Origin: Amycolatopsis deserti
Lineage (GTDB): Bacteria; Actinomycetota; Actinomycetes; Mycobacteriales; Pseudonocardiaceae
Reading direction: 5' to 3'
Assembly (NCBI RefSeq): GCF_014653945.1
Contig: NZ_BNAU01000010.1
Span: 186,001-250,000 of the forward strand
DNA: 64,000 nt
A program made the translations under genes and the position numbers. Under the pieces are notes generated by a model. It was not told the DNA's origin, did no database searches, and saw only the letters and a program-made list of their open reading frames with translations. This document shows positions 9,146 to 17,439 of this stretch, piece after piece (position 1 is the first letter of the stretch; every line of letters begins with the position of its first letter).

Positions 9146-10423
9146 ATGGCCGAGACCTCCCGCTTCACCCTGCACAACGGCCTGCGCGTAGTGCTCGCGC
9201 CGGACCCGACCGCTCCGGTGGTCGGCGTCGCCGTGCACTACGACGTGGGCTTCCGCTCCGAGCCGGAAGGGCGCACCGGGTTCGCCCACCTGTTCGAGCA
9301 CCTGATGTTCCAGGGCAGCGAAAGCCTGGAGAAGCTCGCGCACTTCAAGCTCGTGCAGTCCAGCGGCGGCACCTTCAACGGGTCGACCCACCCGGACTAC
9401 ACCGACTACTACGAGGTCCTGCCCTCGGCGGCGCTGGAGCGCGCGCTGTTCCTCGAGGCCGACCGCATGCGCGCGCCGAAGCTGACGAAGGAGAACCTCG
9501 CCAACCAGATCGACGTGGTGAAGGAGGAGATCCGCCTCAACGTGCTCAACCGGCCCTACGGCGGGTTCCCGTGGATCCTCCTGCCGCCGGTGCTGTACTC
9601 GACGTTCCCCAACGCGCACAACGGCTACGGCGACTTCACCGACCTGGAGCAGGCCAGCCTGGACGACTGCGCGGCCTTCTTCGACACCTACTACTCGCCG
9701 GCCAACGCGGTGCTCACCGTCGCCGGTGACGTCGACCCGGACCGGGCCCGCGAGCTGATCGAGAAGCACTTCGGCGACGTGCCGCACCGCCCGGCGCCGC
9801 CGAAGCGCTCGTTCGCCGAGCCGCCGCCGTCCGGCGAGGTCCGCGGGAACCACACCGACCCGCACGCGCCGCTGCCCGCGCTGGCCGTGGGCTACCGGAT
9901 GCCGGACCCGGTCGGCGAGCTGGACGCCTACCTCGCCAACCTGGTGCTGGCCGGGGTGCTGACCGACGGCGACGGCTCCCGGCTGCAGCAGCGGCTGGTG
10001 CACCGCGAGCCGCTGGTCACCGACATCGGCGCGGGCGCGGGCCTGTTCGGCCCGTTCGAGGCGCGCGACCCGGACACCTTCTCCATCACCGCGATCCACT
10101 CGCCGGAGGTCTCCGCGGAGCGGGTGCTGACCGCGATCGACGAGGAGCTGGAGAAGCTGGCGGCCACGCCGCCGGACGCCCAGGAACTGGCCAAGGTCAC
10201 CGCGCGCTGGAGCGCGAGCCTGCACGCCGAGCACGACCGGCTGATGTCCCGGACGCTGTCGCTCGGCGCGTTCGAACTGCTCTACGGGGACCCGACGCTG
10301 GTGTCCCGGCTGCCGGACCGGATGGCGGCCGTCACCAGTGAAGACGTGGCCGCCGCCGCCAAGGCGCTGCGGCCCGACTCGCGCGCGGTCCTGCTCGTCG
10401 AGCCCGAAGGGGGAGCCAAGTGA
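9146..10423 (+). CDS. M16-family zinc metallopeptidase, catalytic subunit
   Basis: 425 aa. The inverted zinc motif HxxEH is present (GFAHLFEHLMFQ), with the downstream glutamate supplied by the ENLANQIDVVKEEIR helix, as in pitrilysin/processing-peptidase enzymes. Start taken at ATG 9146 (MAETSRFTLHNGLRVVL); ATG 9134 would add four residues. The gene overlaps by 4 nt with a second M16 gene lacking the zinc motif, a standard two-subunit arrangement in which one subunit is catalytic and the other supplies the R/Y substrate-binding pair. No signal peptide is visible, so it probably degrades peptides in the cytoplasm. Confidence 0.93.
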   Translation: MAETSRFTLHNGLRVVLAPDPTAPVVGVAVHYDVGFRSEPEGRTGFAHLFEHLMFQGSESLEKLAHFKLVQSSGGTFNGSTHPDYTDYYEVLPSAALERALFLEADRMRAPKLTKENLANQIDVVKEEIRLNVLNRPYGGFPWILLPPVLYSTFPNAHNGYGDFTDLEQASLDDCAAFFDTYYSPANAVLTVAGDVDPDRARELIEKHFGDVPHRPAPPKRSFAEPPPSGEVRGNHTDPHAPLPALAVGYRMPDPVGELDAYLANLVLAGVLTDGDGSRLQQRLVHREPLVTDIGAGAGLFGPFEARDPDTFSITAIHSPEVSAERVLTAIDEELEKLAATPPDAQELAKVTARWSASLHAEHDRLMSRTLSLGAFELLYGDPTLVSRLPDRMAAVTSEDVAAAAKALRPDSRAVLLVEPEGGAK

Positions 10424-11802
10424 CTACCGCCGGACACCGCAGCGCCGAGGAGATCGGCCGCACCGCCACCGGGCCGCGCCCGGTCCCGGAGCTCGGCGCC
10501 CAGAAGGCCGCCGCGGACCTGTCCCATGTGGACACCGTGCTGTCGAACGGCCTGCGCCTGCTCGCGGTGCGCAAGCCGACCGTGCCGCTGGTCGAGCTGC
10601 GCCTGCGGATCCCGTTCGGCGGCACCGCGCCGCTGCACGCGGCCACCGCCGAGGTGCTCGCCGAGACCATGCTCACCGGCACCGCCCGGCGCGACCGCAT
10701 CGAGATCGACACCGAGCTGGCGCTGATCGGCGGCGAGCTGGACACCGTGGTCGACCCGGAGCGGCTGACCATCTCCGGCAACGGCCTGGCCACCGGCCTG
10801 CCGACGCTGCTGGACGTGCTCGCCGACGCGCTCACCGCGGCGTCCTATGTGGACGAGGAGGTGGCGCGCGAGTCGGCGCGGCTGGTCGAGCGGCTGGCCG
10901 TGTCCCGCACGCAGCCGCGGGTCATCGCCCGCGAGGCGCTGCTCCGGCACGTCTACGGCGACCACCCGGCCACCCGCGAGGTGCCGCAGGCGGCCGACGT
11001 CGAGCAGGTCACGCCCGAGGCGGTCCGCGCGCTGCACACCGCCGCGGTGCTGCCGCGTGGTTCGGTGCTGGTGATCGTCGGCGACATCGACCCGGAGCGC
11101 ATCGCCGGGGACGTCGAGCGCGCCTTGGCCGGCTGGTCGTCGGAGGCGTCCGCGGTGCCGATGCCCGGCCTGCCCGAGGTGACCGGCGGTGACCTGCTGC
11201 TGGTGCCGCGGGCCGGGGCGGTGCAGTCGCAGATCCGGCTCATCGCGGAGTCGCTGCCGCGCACCGACCCGCGGTACGCCGCGCTGCAGCTGGCGAACCT
11301 GACCTACGGCGGCTACTTCTCCTCGCGTCTGGTGGAGAACATCCGCGAGGACAAGGGCTACACCTACAGCGCGCACTCCGGGTTCGAGTTCACCGGCACC
11401 ACCGCGACGGTCGGGGTCGACGCGGACACCGCGAACGAGGTCACCGCCGCCGCGCTGCTGGAGACCCGCTACGAGCTGGGCCGGCTCACGGTCGTGCCGC
11501 CGTCGGCCGAGGAGGTCGAGTCGGTGCGCCAGTACGCCGTCGGCTCGCTGCTCACCGCGACGTCCTCGCAGGCCGGGCTGGCCAGCCAGCTCGCCGCGCT
11601 GACCGCGGCCGGCCTGGGCACCGAGTGGCTGGCCGAGCACCCCGAGCGGGTCGCCGCGGTCACCGTCGACGAGGTCGCGCAGGCGGCGCTCGACTTCTTC
11701 GCCCCGACCCGGTTCACCGGCGTCGTGGTGGGCGACGCCGAGACGCTCGCGCCGCAGCTGACCGCGCTCGGCGGCGTCGTCGTGGGGGAGCCCGGGAAGT
11801 GA
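10420..11802 (+). CDS. M16-family peptidase-like partner subunit, zinc motif absent
   Basis: 460 aa, overlapping the catalytic subunit gene by 4 nt. At the place of HxxEH it has HAATAEVLAETM, so metal binding is lost. The C-terminal substrate-binding signature GGYFSSRLVENIREDKGYTY (with the conserved Arg and Tyr) is intact, exactly the division of labour known for heterodimeric M16B peptidases. A 35-residue N-terminal extension precedes the first M16 strand. It overlaps nudC by 4 nt, so peptidase and nudC may be co-transcribed. Confidence 0.9.
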   Translation: MTTAGHRSAEEIGRTATGPRPVPELGAQKAAADLSHVDTVLSNGLRLLAVRKPTVPLVELRLRIPFGGTAPLHAATAEVLAETMLTGTARRDRIEIDTELALIGGELDTVVDPERLTISGNGLATGLPTLLDVLADALTAASYVDEEVARESARLVERLAVSRTQPRVIAREALLRHVYGDHPATREVPQAADVEQVTPEAVRALHTAAVLPRGSVLVIVGDIDPERIAGDVERALAGWSSEASAVPMPGLPEVTGGDLLLVPRAGAVQSQIRLIAESLPRTDPRYAALQLANLTYGGYFSSRLVENIREDKGYTYSAHSGFEFTGTTATVGVDADTANEVTAAALLETRYELGRLTVVPPSAEEVESVRQYAVGSLLTATSSQAGLASQLAALTAAGLGTEWLAEHPERVAAVTVDEVAQAALDFFAPTRFTGVVVGDAETLAPQLTALGGVVVGEPGK

Positions 11803-12806
11803 CCGTCGCACCGTTCACGCTGGGCCGCCTGCCGACCCTGTCCCGGTCCACTGTGGACCGGCAGGAGATGTTGCGGACCAACCCGGAGCGCCTGCGCACC
11901 CGGTGGCCGGACGCGCAGGTGATGCTGCTGGACAAGCAGTTGCGGACGCCCGTCCGCGAGGGAGAGGCGGTGCTGGCGACCCGCAAGGCGCTGGCGTTCG
12001 GCGAGGAGCCGCCCACCGAGGCGGTGTTCCTGGGCGAGTGGCAGGGCGTCGACTACTGGGCGCTGCCGGGTGAGCCGGAGGGCGAACCGGAGCTCGTCGG
12101 GATGCCGGGCAGCTGGGGCGTGACCGAAGAGGTGCCCCGGGCCGGTGGCGAGCTGTGGGTGACGCTGCGCGCGTACGGCGACCAGCTGGACGACACGGCG
12201 GCCGGGCTGTTCACCACGGCCCAGGCGCTGCGGGTGTGGCACCGGCAGGCGCGGTTCTGCGTGCGCGACGGCAGCCCGACGCGGCTGGTGCAGTTCGGGT
12301 GGGCGTCGCAGTGCGAGGCGTGCGGCCGCGAGGAGTACCCGCGCACCGACCCGGCGGTGATCTGCCTGGTGCACGACGAGGAGGGCGTCAACGGCGAGCA
12401 CGTGCTGCTGGCGCGGCAGCCGGTCTGGCCGCCCGGGCGGTACTCGGTGCTGGCCGGGTTCGTCGAGGCCGGCGAGTCGCTCGAAGGCTGTTGTGTGCGG
12501 GAGATCCGCGAGGAGGTCGGCGCCGACGTCCACGACGTGCGCTACCTGGGCAGCCAGCCGTGGCCGTTCCCGCGCTCGATCATGCTCGGCTTCACCGCCA
12601 AGGCCGACCCGTCCCGCCCGCTGGTCCCGGCCGACGGCGAGATCGAGGCCGCGCTGTGGGTGCCCCGCGCCGACGTGCGCGCGGCGTTCGAGGCGAAGGG
12701 CGAGCCGGTGCCGATCCTGGGCGGGGCGAGCGAACTGATCCTGCCGGGCAACTCGTCGATCGCGCGGGTGATGCTGGAAGCCTGGGCGTACGCCGACCGG
12801 GGCTGA
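11799..12806 (+). CDS. nudC: NAD+ diphosphatase / NAD-cap decapping Nudix hydrolase NudC
   Basis: 335 aa from GTG at 11799. The full Nudix box GFVEAGESLEGCCVREIREE-V-G begins at G220, and the NudC-specific SQPWPFPxS motif follows, identifying the NADH pyrophosphatase subgroup that also removes NAD caps from RNA. The zinc ribbon is altered: C154, C172 and C175 are present, but the position expected for the second cysteine is D157. Spacing C154-C172 equals that of E. coli NudC, so the site is probably a Cys3Asp variant. The gene ends in a strong shared terminator with gntP. Confidence 0.95.
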   Translation: MTVAPFTLGRLPTLSRSTVDRQEMLRTNPERLRTRWPDAQVMLLDKQLRTPVREGEAVLATRKALAFGEEPPTEAVFLGEWQGVDYWALPGEPEGEPELVGMPGSWGVTEEVPRAGGELWVTLRAYGDQLDDTAAGLFTTAQALRVWHRQARFCVRDGSPTRLVQFGWASQCEACGREEYPRTDPAVICLVHDEEGVNGEHVLLARQPVWPPGRYSVLAGFVEAGESLEGCCVREIREEVGADVHDVRYLGSQPWPFPRSIMLGFTAKADPSRPLVPADGEIEAALWVPRADVRAAFEAKGEPVPILGGASELILPGNSSIARVMLEAWAYADRG

Positions 12807-12814
12807 TGCCGAAG

Positions 12815-12852
12815 AACGGGCCTTCGGCGCGATGGTGCGCCGAAGGCCCGTT
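12815..12852. terminator. Bidirectional terminator between nudC and gntP
   Basis: Perfect 16-bp stem AACGGGCCTTCGGCGC (12815-12830) / GCGCCGAAGGCCCGTT (12837-12852) with loop GATGGT. It starts 8 nt after the nudC stop and ends 5 nt before the gntP stop on the other strand. Confidence 0.92.
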
Positions 12853-12857
12853 CCGGT

Positions 12858-14231
12858 TCAGGCGAGCAGCGCGCCCAGCGGCAGGATGATCACGATCGCC
12901 ACCACGGAGATCACCGTCTCCATGATCGACCAGCTGCGGATCGTCTGGCCGACCGACAGCCCGAAGTACTCCTTGACCAGCCAGAACCCGGCGTCGTTGA
13001 CGTGCGAGAAGAACAGCGAGCCGGCGCCGATCGCGAGCACCAGCAGCGCGGCCTCGGTGGGCGACATGGTGGCCGCCAGCCCGGACACCAGCCCGGCCGC
13101 GGACACCGTCGCGACCGTCGCCGAGCCCGTCGCGAGCCGGATCAGCACCGCGACCAGCCAGCCGAGCAGCAGTGCGGGGATGTTGGCCCCCTCGGCGAGC
13201 TGCGTGACCACGTTGCCGACGCCCGCGTCGACCAGGATCTGCTTGAACCCGCCGCCCGCGGCGACGATCAGGATGATCCCGGCGATCGGGCCGAGCGAAT
13301 CACTGACCGTCGACGCCAGCCGGTCGCGGGTGAACCCGGCGGCGCGGCCCAGCGTGAACATGCCCAGCACCACGGCGGCGAGCAGCGCGATCAGCGGGTC
13401 GCCGACGAAGTCCAGCACGCGGCGCGCCGGGTTCCCGCTGCTCGCGACGATGTCCGCGATCGCCTTGCCCAGCATCAGGACCACCGGCAGCAGCACCGTC
13501 ACCAGCGTCGCGCCGAAGCTCGGCCGCCGGCGCACGTCCTCGCTTCCGCCGGCCGCCGGGATCAGGTGCTCCGGCGCCTTGGCCTCGGGCACCCACCGCG
13601 CGGCGATCTTGCCGAAGACCGGACCGGCGATGATCACGGTCGGGATGGCCACCAGCAGGCCGAGGCCGAGCACGATGCCGACGCTCGCGTTCAGCGCGCC
13701 GGCCGCGGCCAGCGGACCGGGGTGCGGCGGCACCAGGCCGTGCAGCACGGAAAGCCCGGCCAGGGCGGGAATGCCGACCAGCATCAGCGGTTTGCCGCTG
13801 CGCTTGGCGACCAGCAGCACGACCGGGATCAGCATGACCAGGCCGATCTCGAAGAACATCGGCAGCCCGATCAGGGCGGCGACCAGGGCCATCGCCCACG
13901 GCAGCGCCTTCGACGAGGTGCGGGACAGGATCGTGTCGACGATCTGTTCCGCCCCGCCGGAGTCGGCCAGCAGCTTGCCGAGCATCGCGCCCAGCGCGAT
14001 CAGCAGGCCGACCGACGCGACGGTCGAGCCGACCCCGCTGGAAAAGCTCTTGATCACTTTGTCGACCGGCAGCCCGCCCAGCAGGCCGACCACCAGCGAT
14101 CCGATGATCAGGGACAGGAAGGCGTGCATGCGGGCCTTGCTGATCAGCACCACGATCAGGGCGATGCCGACCAGCGTCGCGACGACCAGCCGGGTGTCGG
14201 TCCCGGTCCAGGCGGCGGCGAGAGTACTCAC
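12858..14231 (-). CDS. gntP: GntP-family gluconate:H+ symporter
   Basis: 457 aa, about twelve hydrophobic helices. Characteristic GntP segments include LGGLPVDKVIKSFSSGVG near the N-terminus, ALPWAMALVAALIGLPMFFE, and LVPPHPGPLAAAGALNASVG, the last being a family hallmark. It takes up gluconate or a related aldonate. The start codon (GTG at 14229-14231) overlaps the gntK stop by 4 nt, so the kinase is translated first and the permease second. The promoter lies upstream of gntK and faces a divergent GntR regulator with two operator palindromes. Confidence 0.95.
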   Translation of the reverse strand: MSTLAAAWTGTDTRLVVATLVGIALIVVLISKARMHAFLSLIIGSLVVGLLGGLPVDKVIKSFSSGVGSTVASVGLLIALGAMLGKLLADSGGAEQIVDTILSRTSSKALPWAMALVAALIGLPMFFEIGLVMLIPVVLLVAKRSGKPLMLVGIPALAGLSVLHGLVPPHPGPLAAAGALNASVGIVLGLGLLVAIPTVIIAGPVFGKIAARWVPEAKAPEHLIPAAGGSEDVRRRPSFGATLVTVLLPVVLMLGKAIADIVASSGNPARRVLDFVGDPLIALLAAVVLGMFTLGRAAGFTRDRLASTVSDSLGPIAGIILIVAAGGGFKQILVDAGVGNVVTQLAEGANIPALLLGWLVAVLIRLATGSATVATVSAAGLVSGLAATMSPTEAALLVLAIGAGSLFFSHVNDAGFWLVKEYFGLSVGQTIRSWSIMETVISVVAIVIILPLGALLA

Positions 14232-14725
14232 GGCTGCTCCTTTGCCAGCTCGGTGAGCGCGCGGTCCAGGATCGCCGCCGGGGATTCCAGGATGTCGGCG
14301 ACCATGCCGCGCTCATCGGTTTCGAGGGGTTCGAGGTCAGCGAGCTGGGAGTCCAGCAGCGACACCGGCATGAAGTGCCCGGTCCGCCCGCGCATCCGCT
14401 CCGCCAGGACGTCCCGCGGGCCGTCCAGGTGCAGGAACCACACGTCCCCGCCGGTCCGCAGCACGTCCCGGTAGCGCCGCTTGAGCGCGGACGACGACAC
14501 CACACCGCCGGTGCGCTGGTGTTCGGAGATCCACGCCGCGATGGCGTGCAACCAGGGCCACCGGTCGTCGTCGTTCAGGGGATGGCCGGAGGACATCTTC
14601 TTGATGTTGGCCGGCGGGTGGAAGGCGTCGGCCTCGGCGTATTCGACGCCCAGGCGCTCGGCCAACGCCGAACCCACCGTCGTCTTGCCCGAACCGGCGA
14701 CACCCATCACGACGATGACCGTCAT
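14228..14725 (-). CDS. gntK: Gluconokinase
   Basis: 165 aa. P-loop GVAGSGKTT at residues 8-16, the DAFHPPANIKKMSSGHPLND substrate segment typical of the AroK-like gluconokinase family, and HFMPVSLLDSQLADLEPL near the C-terminus. It phosphorylates gluconate to 6-phosphogluconate for the pentose phosphate pathway. First gene of the gntK-gntP operon, controlled from the 109-bp divergent intergenic region containing two GntR-type palindromes. Length and motifs match E. coli GntK/IdnK. Confidence 0.96.
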   Translation of the reverse strand: MTVIVVMGVAGSGKTTVGSALAERLGVEYAEADAFHPPANIKKMSSGHPLNDDDRWPWLHAIAAWISEHQRTGGVVSSSALKRRYRDVLRTGGDVWFLHLDGPRDVLAERMRGRTGHFMPVSLLDSQLADLEPLETDERGMVADILESPAAILDRALTELAKEQP

Positions 14726-14772
14726 TGGCTTCGCTCCTCAGACCTCGCTGTCACTCGATCAGTGCAACGCAA

Positions 14773-14806
14773 AAGTACTACTTATTCAACCCACAAGTAC
14801 TACTTA
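14773..14806. promoter_or_regulatory. Two identical palindromic GntR operator sites
   Basis: AAGTACTACTTA occurs twice, at 14773-14784 and 14795-14806, exactly 22 bp (two helical turns) apart. Each contains an 11-bp palindrome AAGTA-C-TACTT matching the FadR-subfamily pattern GT-N3-AC. They lie between gntK and the GntR gene, and are the only AT-rich stretch nearby, so they probably bind the regulator and control both directions. Confidence 0.8.
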
Positions 14807-14834
14807 ATCGAATCAGTGGTTTAGCGTCACCTAC

Positions 14835-15527
14835 GTGGCCGAGGGAATGCACGAGCGCATGCTCGACGCGGTGGGGACCGCGATCGCCTGTGGTGAACTG
14901 CCGCCGGGTTCGGTGCTGCGGCTGGAGGAGCTGCAACAGACCTACGGCGCTTCGCGGACGGTGGCGCGCGAGGTGGTGCGCGCGCTCGAGGCGATGCGGC
15001 TGACCACGAGCAAACGCCGCGTCGGCGTCACCGTGCGGGACTGCGCCGACTGGAACCACTACGACCCCCGGTTGATCCGCTGGCAGCTGGACAGCGAGCA
15101 GCGGGCGGTGGCCCTGCGCAACCTGATGGAGCTGCGGTGGGCGGTCGAACCGAGCGCCGCGCGCTTCGCCGCGATCCGCGCGACCCCCGAGGAGCGCGGA
15201 CGGCTGCGTGCACTGGGTGCCCGGCTGGAGGTCACCGCACACGCGCGGGACCTGCACACCTTCCTCGGGCACGACATCGACTTCCACCACCTGGTGCTGG
15301 CGGCGTCGGGCAACCCGATGTTCACGCAGCTCTCCGAGGTGGTGGCGGAGGTGCTGACCGGGCGGACCGAGCACGGCCTGATGCCGGCGGAACCCCAGCC
15401 CGAGGCCGTCGCGCTGCACCTGGAGGTCGCCCACGCGATCGATTCCGCCGACGCGGACCGGGCCGAACGCGCGATGCGGGACATCATGGTCCAGGCGCGC
15501 GACGAGGTGGCACAGCAGTTCCAGTAG
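14835..15527 (+). CDS. GntR-family (FadR/FCD subgroup) gluconate-operon regulator
   Basis: 230 aa from GTG at 14835; ATG at 14847 is an alternative. Winged helix at about residues 5-70 (GELPPGSVLRLEELQQTYGA, then SRTVAREVVRALEAM), followed by an all-helical FCD domain with conserved metal/ligand positions in HDIDFHHLVLAASGNPMF and the HLEVAHAIDSADADRAERAM helix. Such regulators bind sugar acids or carboxylates. Divergence from gntK-gntP and the twin palindromes make it the likely repressor, released by gluconate or 6-phosphogluconate. Confidence 0.93.
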   Translation: MAEGMHERMLDAVGTAIACGELPPGSVLRLEELQQTYGASRTVAREVVRALEAMRLTTSKRRVGVTVRDCADWNHYDPRLIRWQLDSEQRAVALRNLMELRWAVEPSAARFAAIRATPEERGRLRALGARLEVTAHARDLHTFLGHDIDFHHLVLAASGNPMFTQLSEVVAEVLTGRTEHGLMPAEPQPEAVALHLEVAHAIDSADADRAERAMRDIMVQARDEVAQQFQ

Positions 15528-15561
15528 TCTCACGCCGGGATTCGACTTCGGGGGGCCACGA

Positions 15562-16494
15562 GTGAGTGCCGCACGGGCGATCGGACTGCTGCTGGGGGCG
15601 GCGGCGGACGGGGTGATCGGCGAGCCGAAGCGCGGCCGGCCGGTCACCGTGTTCACCCGCGCCGTCCGGGCGGCCGACGCGAACCTGCCCCAGCACCGCC
15701 TCGCCGGCGTCGCCTTCGCCGGCGGGCTGGCCGGTTCAGCCGTGGTGGCCGGGTTGCTGGCCGAGCGGTCGGTGCGGCGCAGCCCGGTCCTGCAGGCCCT
15801 CGCGACGGCGGTGGCGACCTGGGCGGTCCTCGGCGGCGCCGGTCTCGCCGCGGACGGCACCGAACTGGCCCGCGACCTGGAAGAGGGCGAGCTGGACGCG
15901 GCCCGCGAAACGCTGTCCGAACTGGACAGCCGGCAGACCGGCGGGCTGAACGTGGTGGGTCTGTCCCGTGCCTCGGTCGAGTCGGTCGCCCAGCACACCG
16001 CCGATGCCGTCGTCGGGCCGCTGTTCTGGGGCGCGGTCGCCGGGATGCCCGGCCTGCTCGCCGCGCGGACGGTGTCGGTGCTGCGCACCCTGGGCGATCC
16101 GACGCGGCCGGCCGGCTGGTTCGCCCGGCGCCTGGACGACCTGGTCAACCTGCTGCCGACGCGGTTCGCGGCCGCGTTGACCGTGACGAGCGCGCCGGTG
16201 GTCGGTGGTTCGGCAGCCGGGGCGTGGCGCGCCTGGCGGCGGGACACCGCGGCCCACCCGAGTCCGAACGCCGGTCGCATGGAGGCGGCGTTCGCGGGGG
16301 CGCTGGAGATCCGCCTCGGGGGCCGCACGGTCTACCCGCACGGGGTCGAGGAACTGCCGGTGCTGGGCGACGGCCGGAACCCGGACGCCGGGCACGTGAC
16401 GCGGGCGGTCGAGCTGTCCCGGGTGGTCGGGTGGCTGGCCGGGGTCAGTTCCGCTGTGCTGGCTGGTCTGCTCGGTCTGCGGCGGTCTCGCTAG
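15562..16494 (+). CDS. cobD: Adenosylcobinamide-phosphate synthase CobD/CbiB
   Basis: 310 aa from GTG at 15562. Membrane protein with the CobD/CbiB hallmarks: GAAADGVIGEPKRGRPVTVF at the N-terminus, LSRASVESVAQHTADAVVGP in the middle, RLDDLVNLLPTR, and the HPSPNAG-(RMEAAFAGAL) motif near residue 235. It attaches the aminopropanol arm to adenosylcobyric acid in B12 assembly. No cobalamin riboswitch is seen upstream (only 34 bp to the previous gene). The last 50 bp overlap the convergent SURF1 gene. Neighbourhood order parallels Rv2228c-Rv2236c of M. tuberculosis. Confidence 0.93.
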   Translation: MSAARAIGLLLGAAADGVIGEPKRGRPVTVFTRAVRAADANLPQHRLAGVAFAGGLAGSAVVAGLLAERSVRRSPVLQALATAVATWAVLGGAGLAADGTELARDLEEGELDAARETLSELDSRQTGGLNVVGLSRASVESVAQHTADAVVGPLFWGAVAGMPGLLAARTVSVLRTLGDPTRPAGWFARRLDDLVNLLPTRFAAALTVTSAPVVGGSAAGAWRAWRRDTAAHPSPNAGRMEAAFAGALEIRLGGRTVYPHGVEELPVLGDGRNPDAGHVTRAVELSRVVGWLAGVSSAVLAGLLGLRRSR

Positions 16495-17365
16495 GCCCGG
16501 CCTCGCCCGCCCGTCGCCCGCCACCACCCTCAACGGAGGCGCTGCGCGCCGCTGCTTCGTCCTCGGCCAGGATCTCCGCGACCGACCGGCGCTTGCGCTT
16601 GTTCTTCTCGGCCATCTCGTTGAGCACGCCGCCGGGCTTCATCTCGCGGATCGTGAAGTAAAGCAGGCCGGCGATCGCCATGACGCCGAACGCGATCCAC
16701 TGCAGGGCGTAGGAGAAGAAGGGGCCGGCGTCGGTCTGCGGCAGGGGGAGCGGGTTGAGCACGCCCGGCTGGTCGGAGTCGAGCTGGAAGTAGCCGCTGC
16801 GGATGTCCAGGCCGCTCGACCGCGCCACGACGCGGGAGTCGACGGTGTAGCTCTGGAGCTTGCCGTGGGTGGAGGCGTCGGCGAAGGCGTCGCGGTTCTT
16901 CGGGTCGTTCTCATCCTCCCGGATCCGCGCGACGATCGTCACGGTGCCCGCCGGGGGTGCGGCGTAGGGCGGGACCTCGGTGCGGGAGTCCGGCTGGAGG
17001 TAGCCGCGGTCGACGAGCACGATCTGGCCGTCGGTGGTGCGGAACGGGGTGAGCACCTCGAAGGCGGGCTGACCCTGAACGGTCCGCAACCGGGCGACGA
17101 CTTCCTGCTCGGGGAGGTAGGTGCCGGTGATCTCGACGCGGGACCACTCGGTGTTCACGTCCGGCGTGGCGCCCCGCGGGAGAACGTCGTTCAACGGGCG
17201 TGGGTCGGCGGTGAGGGAGGCCTCGATGGCCCGGTTCTGGGCTTCGCGCTGGTCGTTGCGGGAGAACTGCCACGGAGACAGCAGCGTGAAGCAGGCGAAC
17301 GCGAACGCGAGCACACCCACCACGAGGGCGAGCCAGCTCGGCCGGAGGAGGAACTTCAGCCGCAC
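16445..17365 (-). CDS. SURF1-family cytochrome oxidase biogenesis protein
   Basis: 306 aa from GTG at 17363-17365 (VRLKFLLRPSWLALVV); the longer open frame upstream encodes low-complexity residues and is not supported. One helix near residues 10-32, a large extracytoplasmic domain with SURF1 signatures WQFSRNDQREAQN, the GTYLPEQEVVARLRTVQGQP strand pair and the VDRGYLQP motif, then a second helix near 225-245 (SYALQWIAFGVMAIAGLLYF). A charged tail of about 60 residues follows. SURF1 assists haem a delivery to cytochrome aa3. Its end overlaps cobD by 50 bp on the opposite strand. Confidence 0.92.
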   Translation of the reverse strand: MRLKFLLRPSWLALVVGVLAFAFACFTLLSPWQFSRNDQREAQNRAIEASLTADPRPLNDVLPRGATPDVNTEWSRVEITGTYLPEQEVVARLRTVQGQPAFEVLTPFRTTDGQIVLVDRGYLQPDSRTEVPPYAAPPAGTVTIVARIREDENDPKNRDAFADASTHGKLQSYTVDSRVVARSSGLDIRSGYFQLDSDQPGVLNPLPLPQTDAGPFFSYALQWIAFGVMAIAGLLYFTIREMKPGGVLNEMAEKNKRKRRSVAEILAEDEAAARSASVEGGGGRRAGEAGPSETAADRADQPAQRN

Positions 17366-17439
17366 AGGTACACGGTAGGCGGTCCCCGGTAGGGGCGGTG
17401 TGGGGAGGTCAGCGCAGGGTGTGGCAGGTGACATCGGAC

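Noticed and set aside
15528..15561. Cobalamin riboswitch ahead of cobD
   Set aside because: Only 34 bp separate cobD from the GntR gene and no B12-box-like sequence is present.
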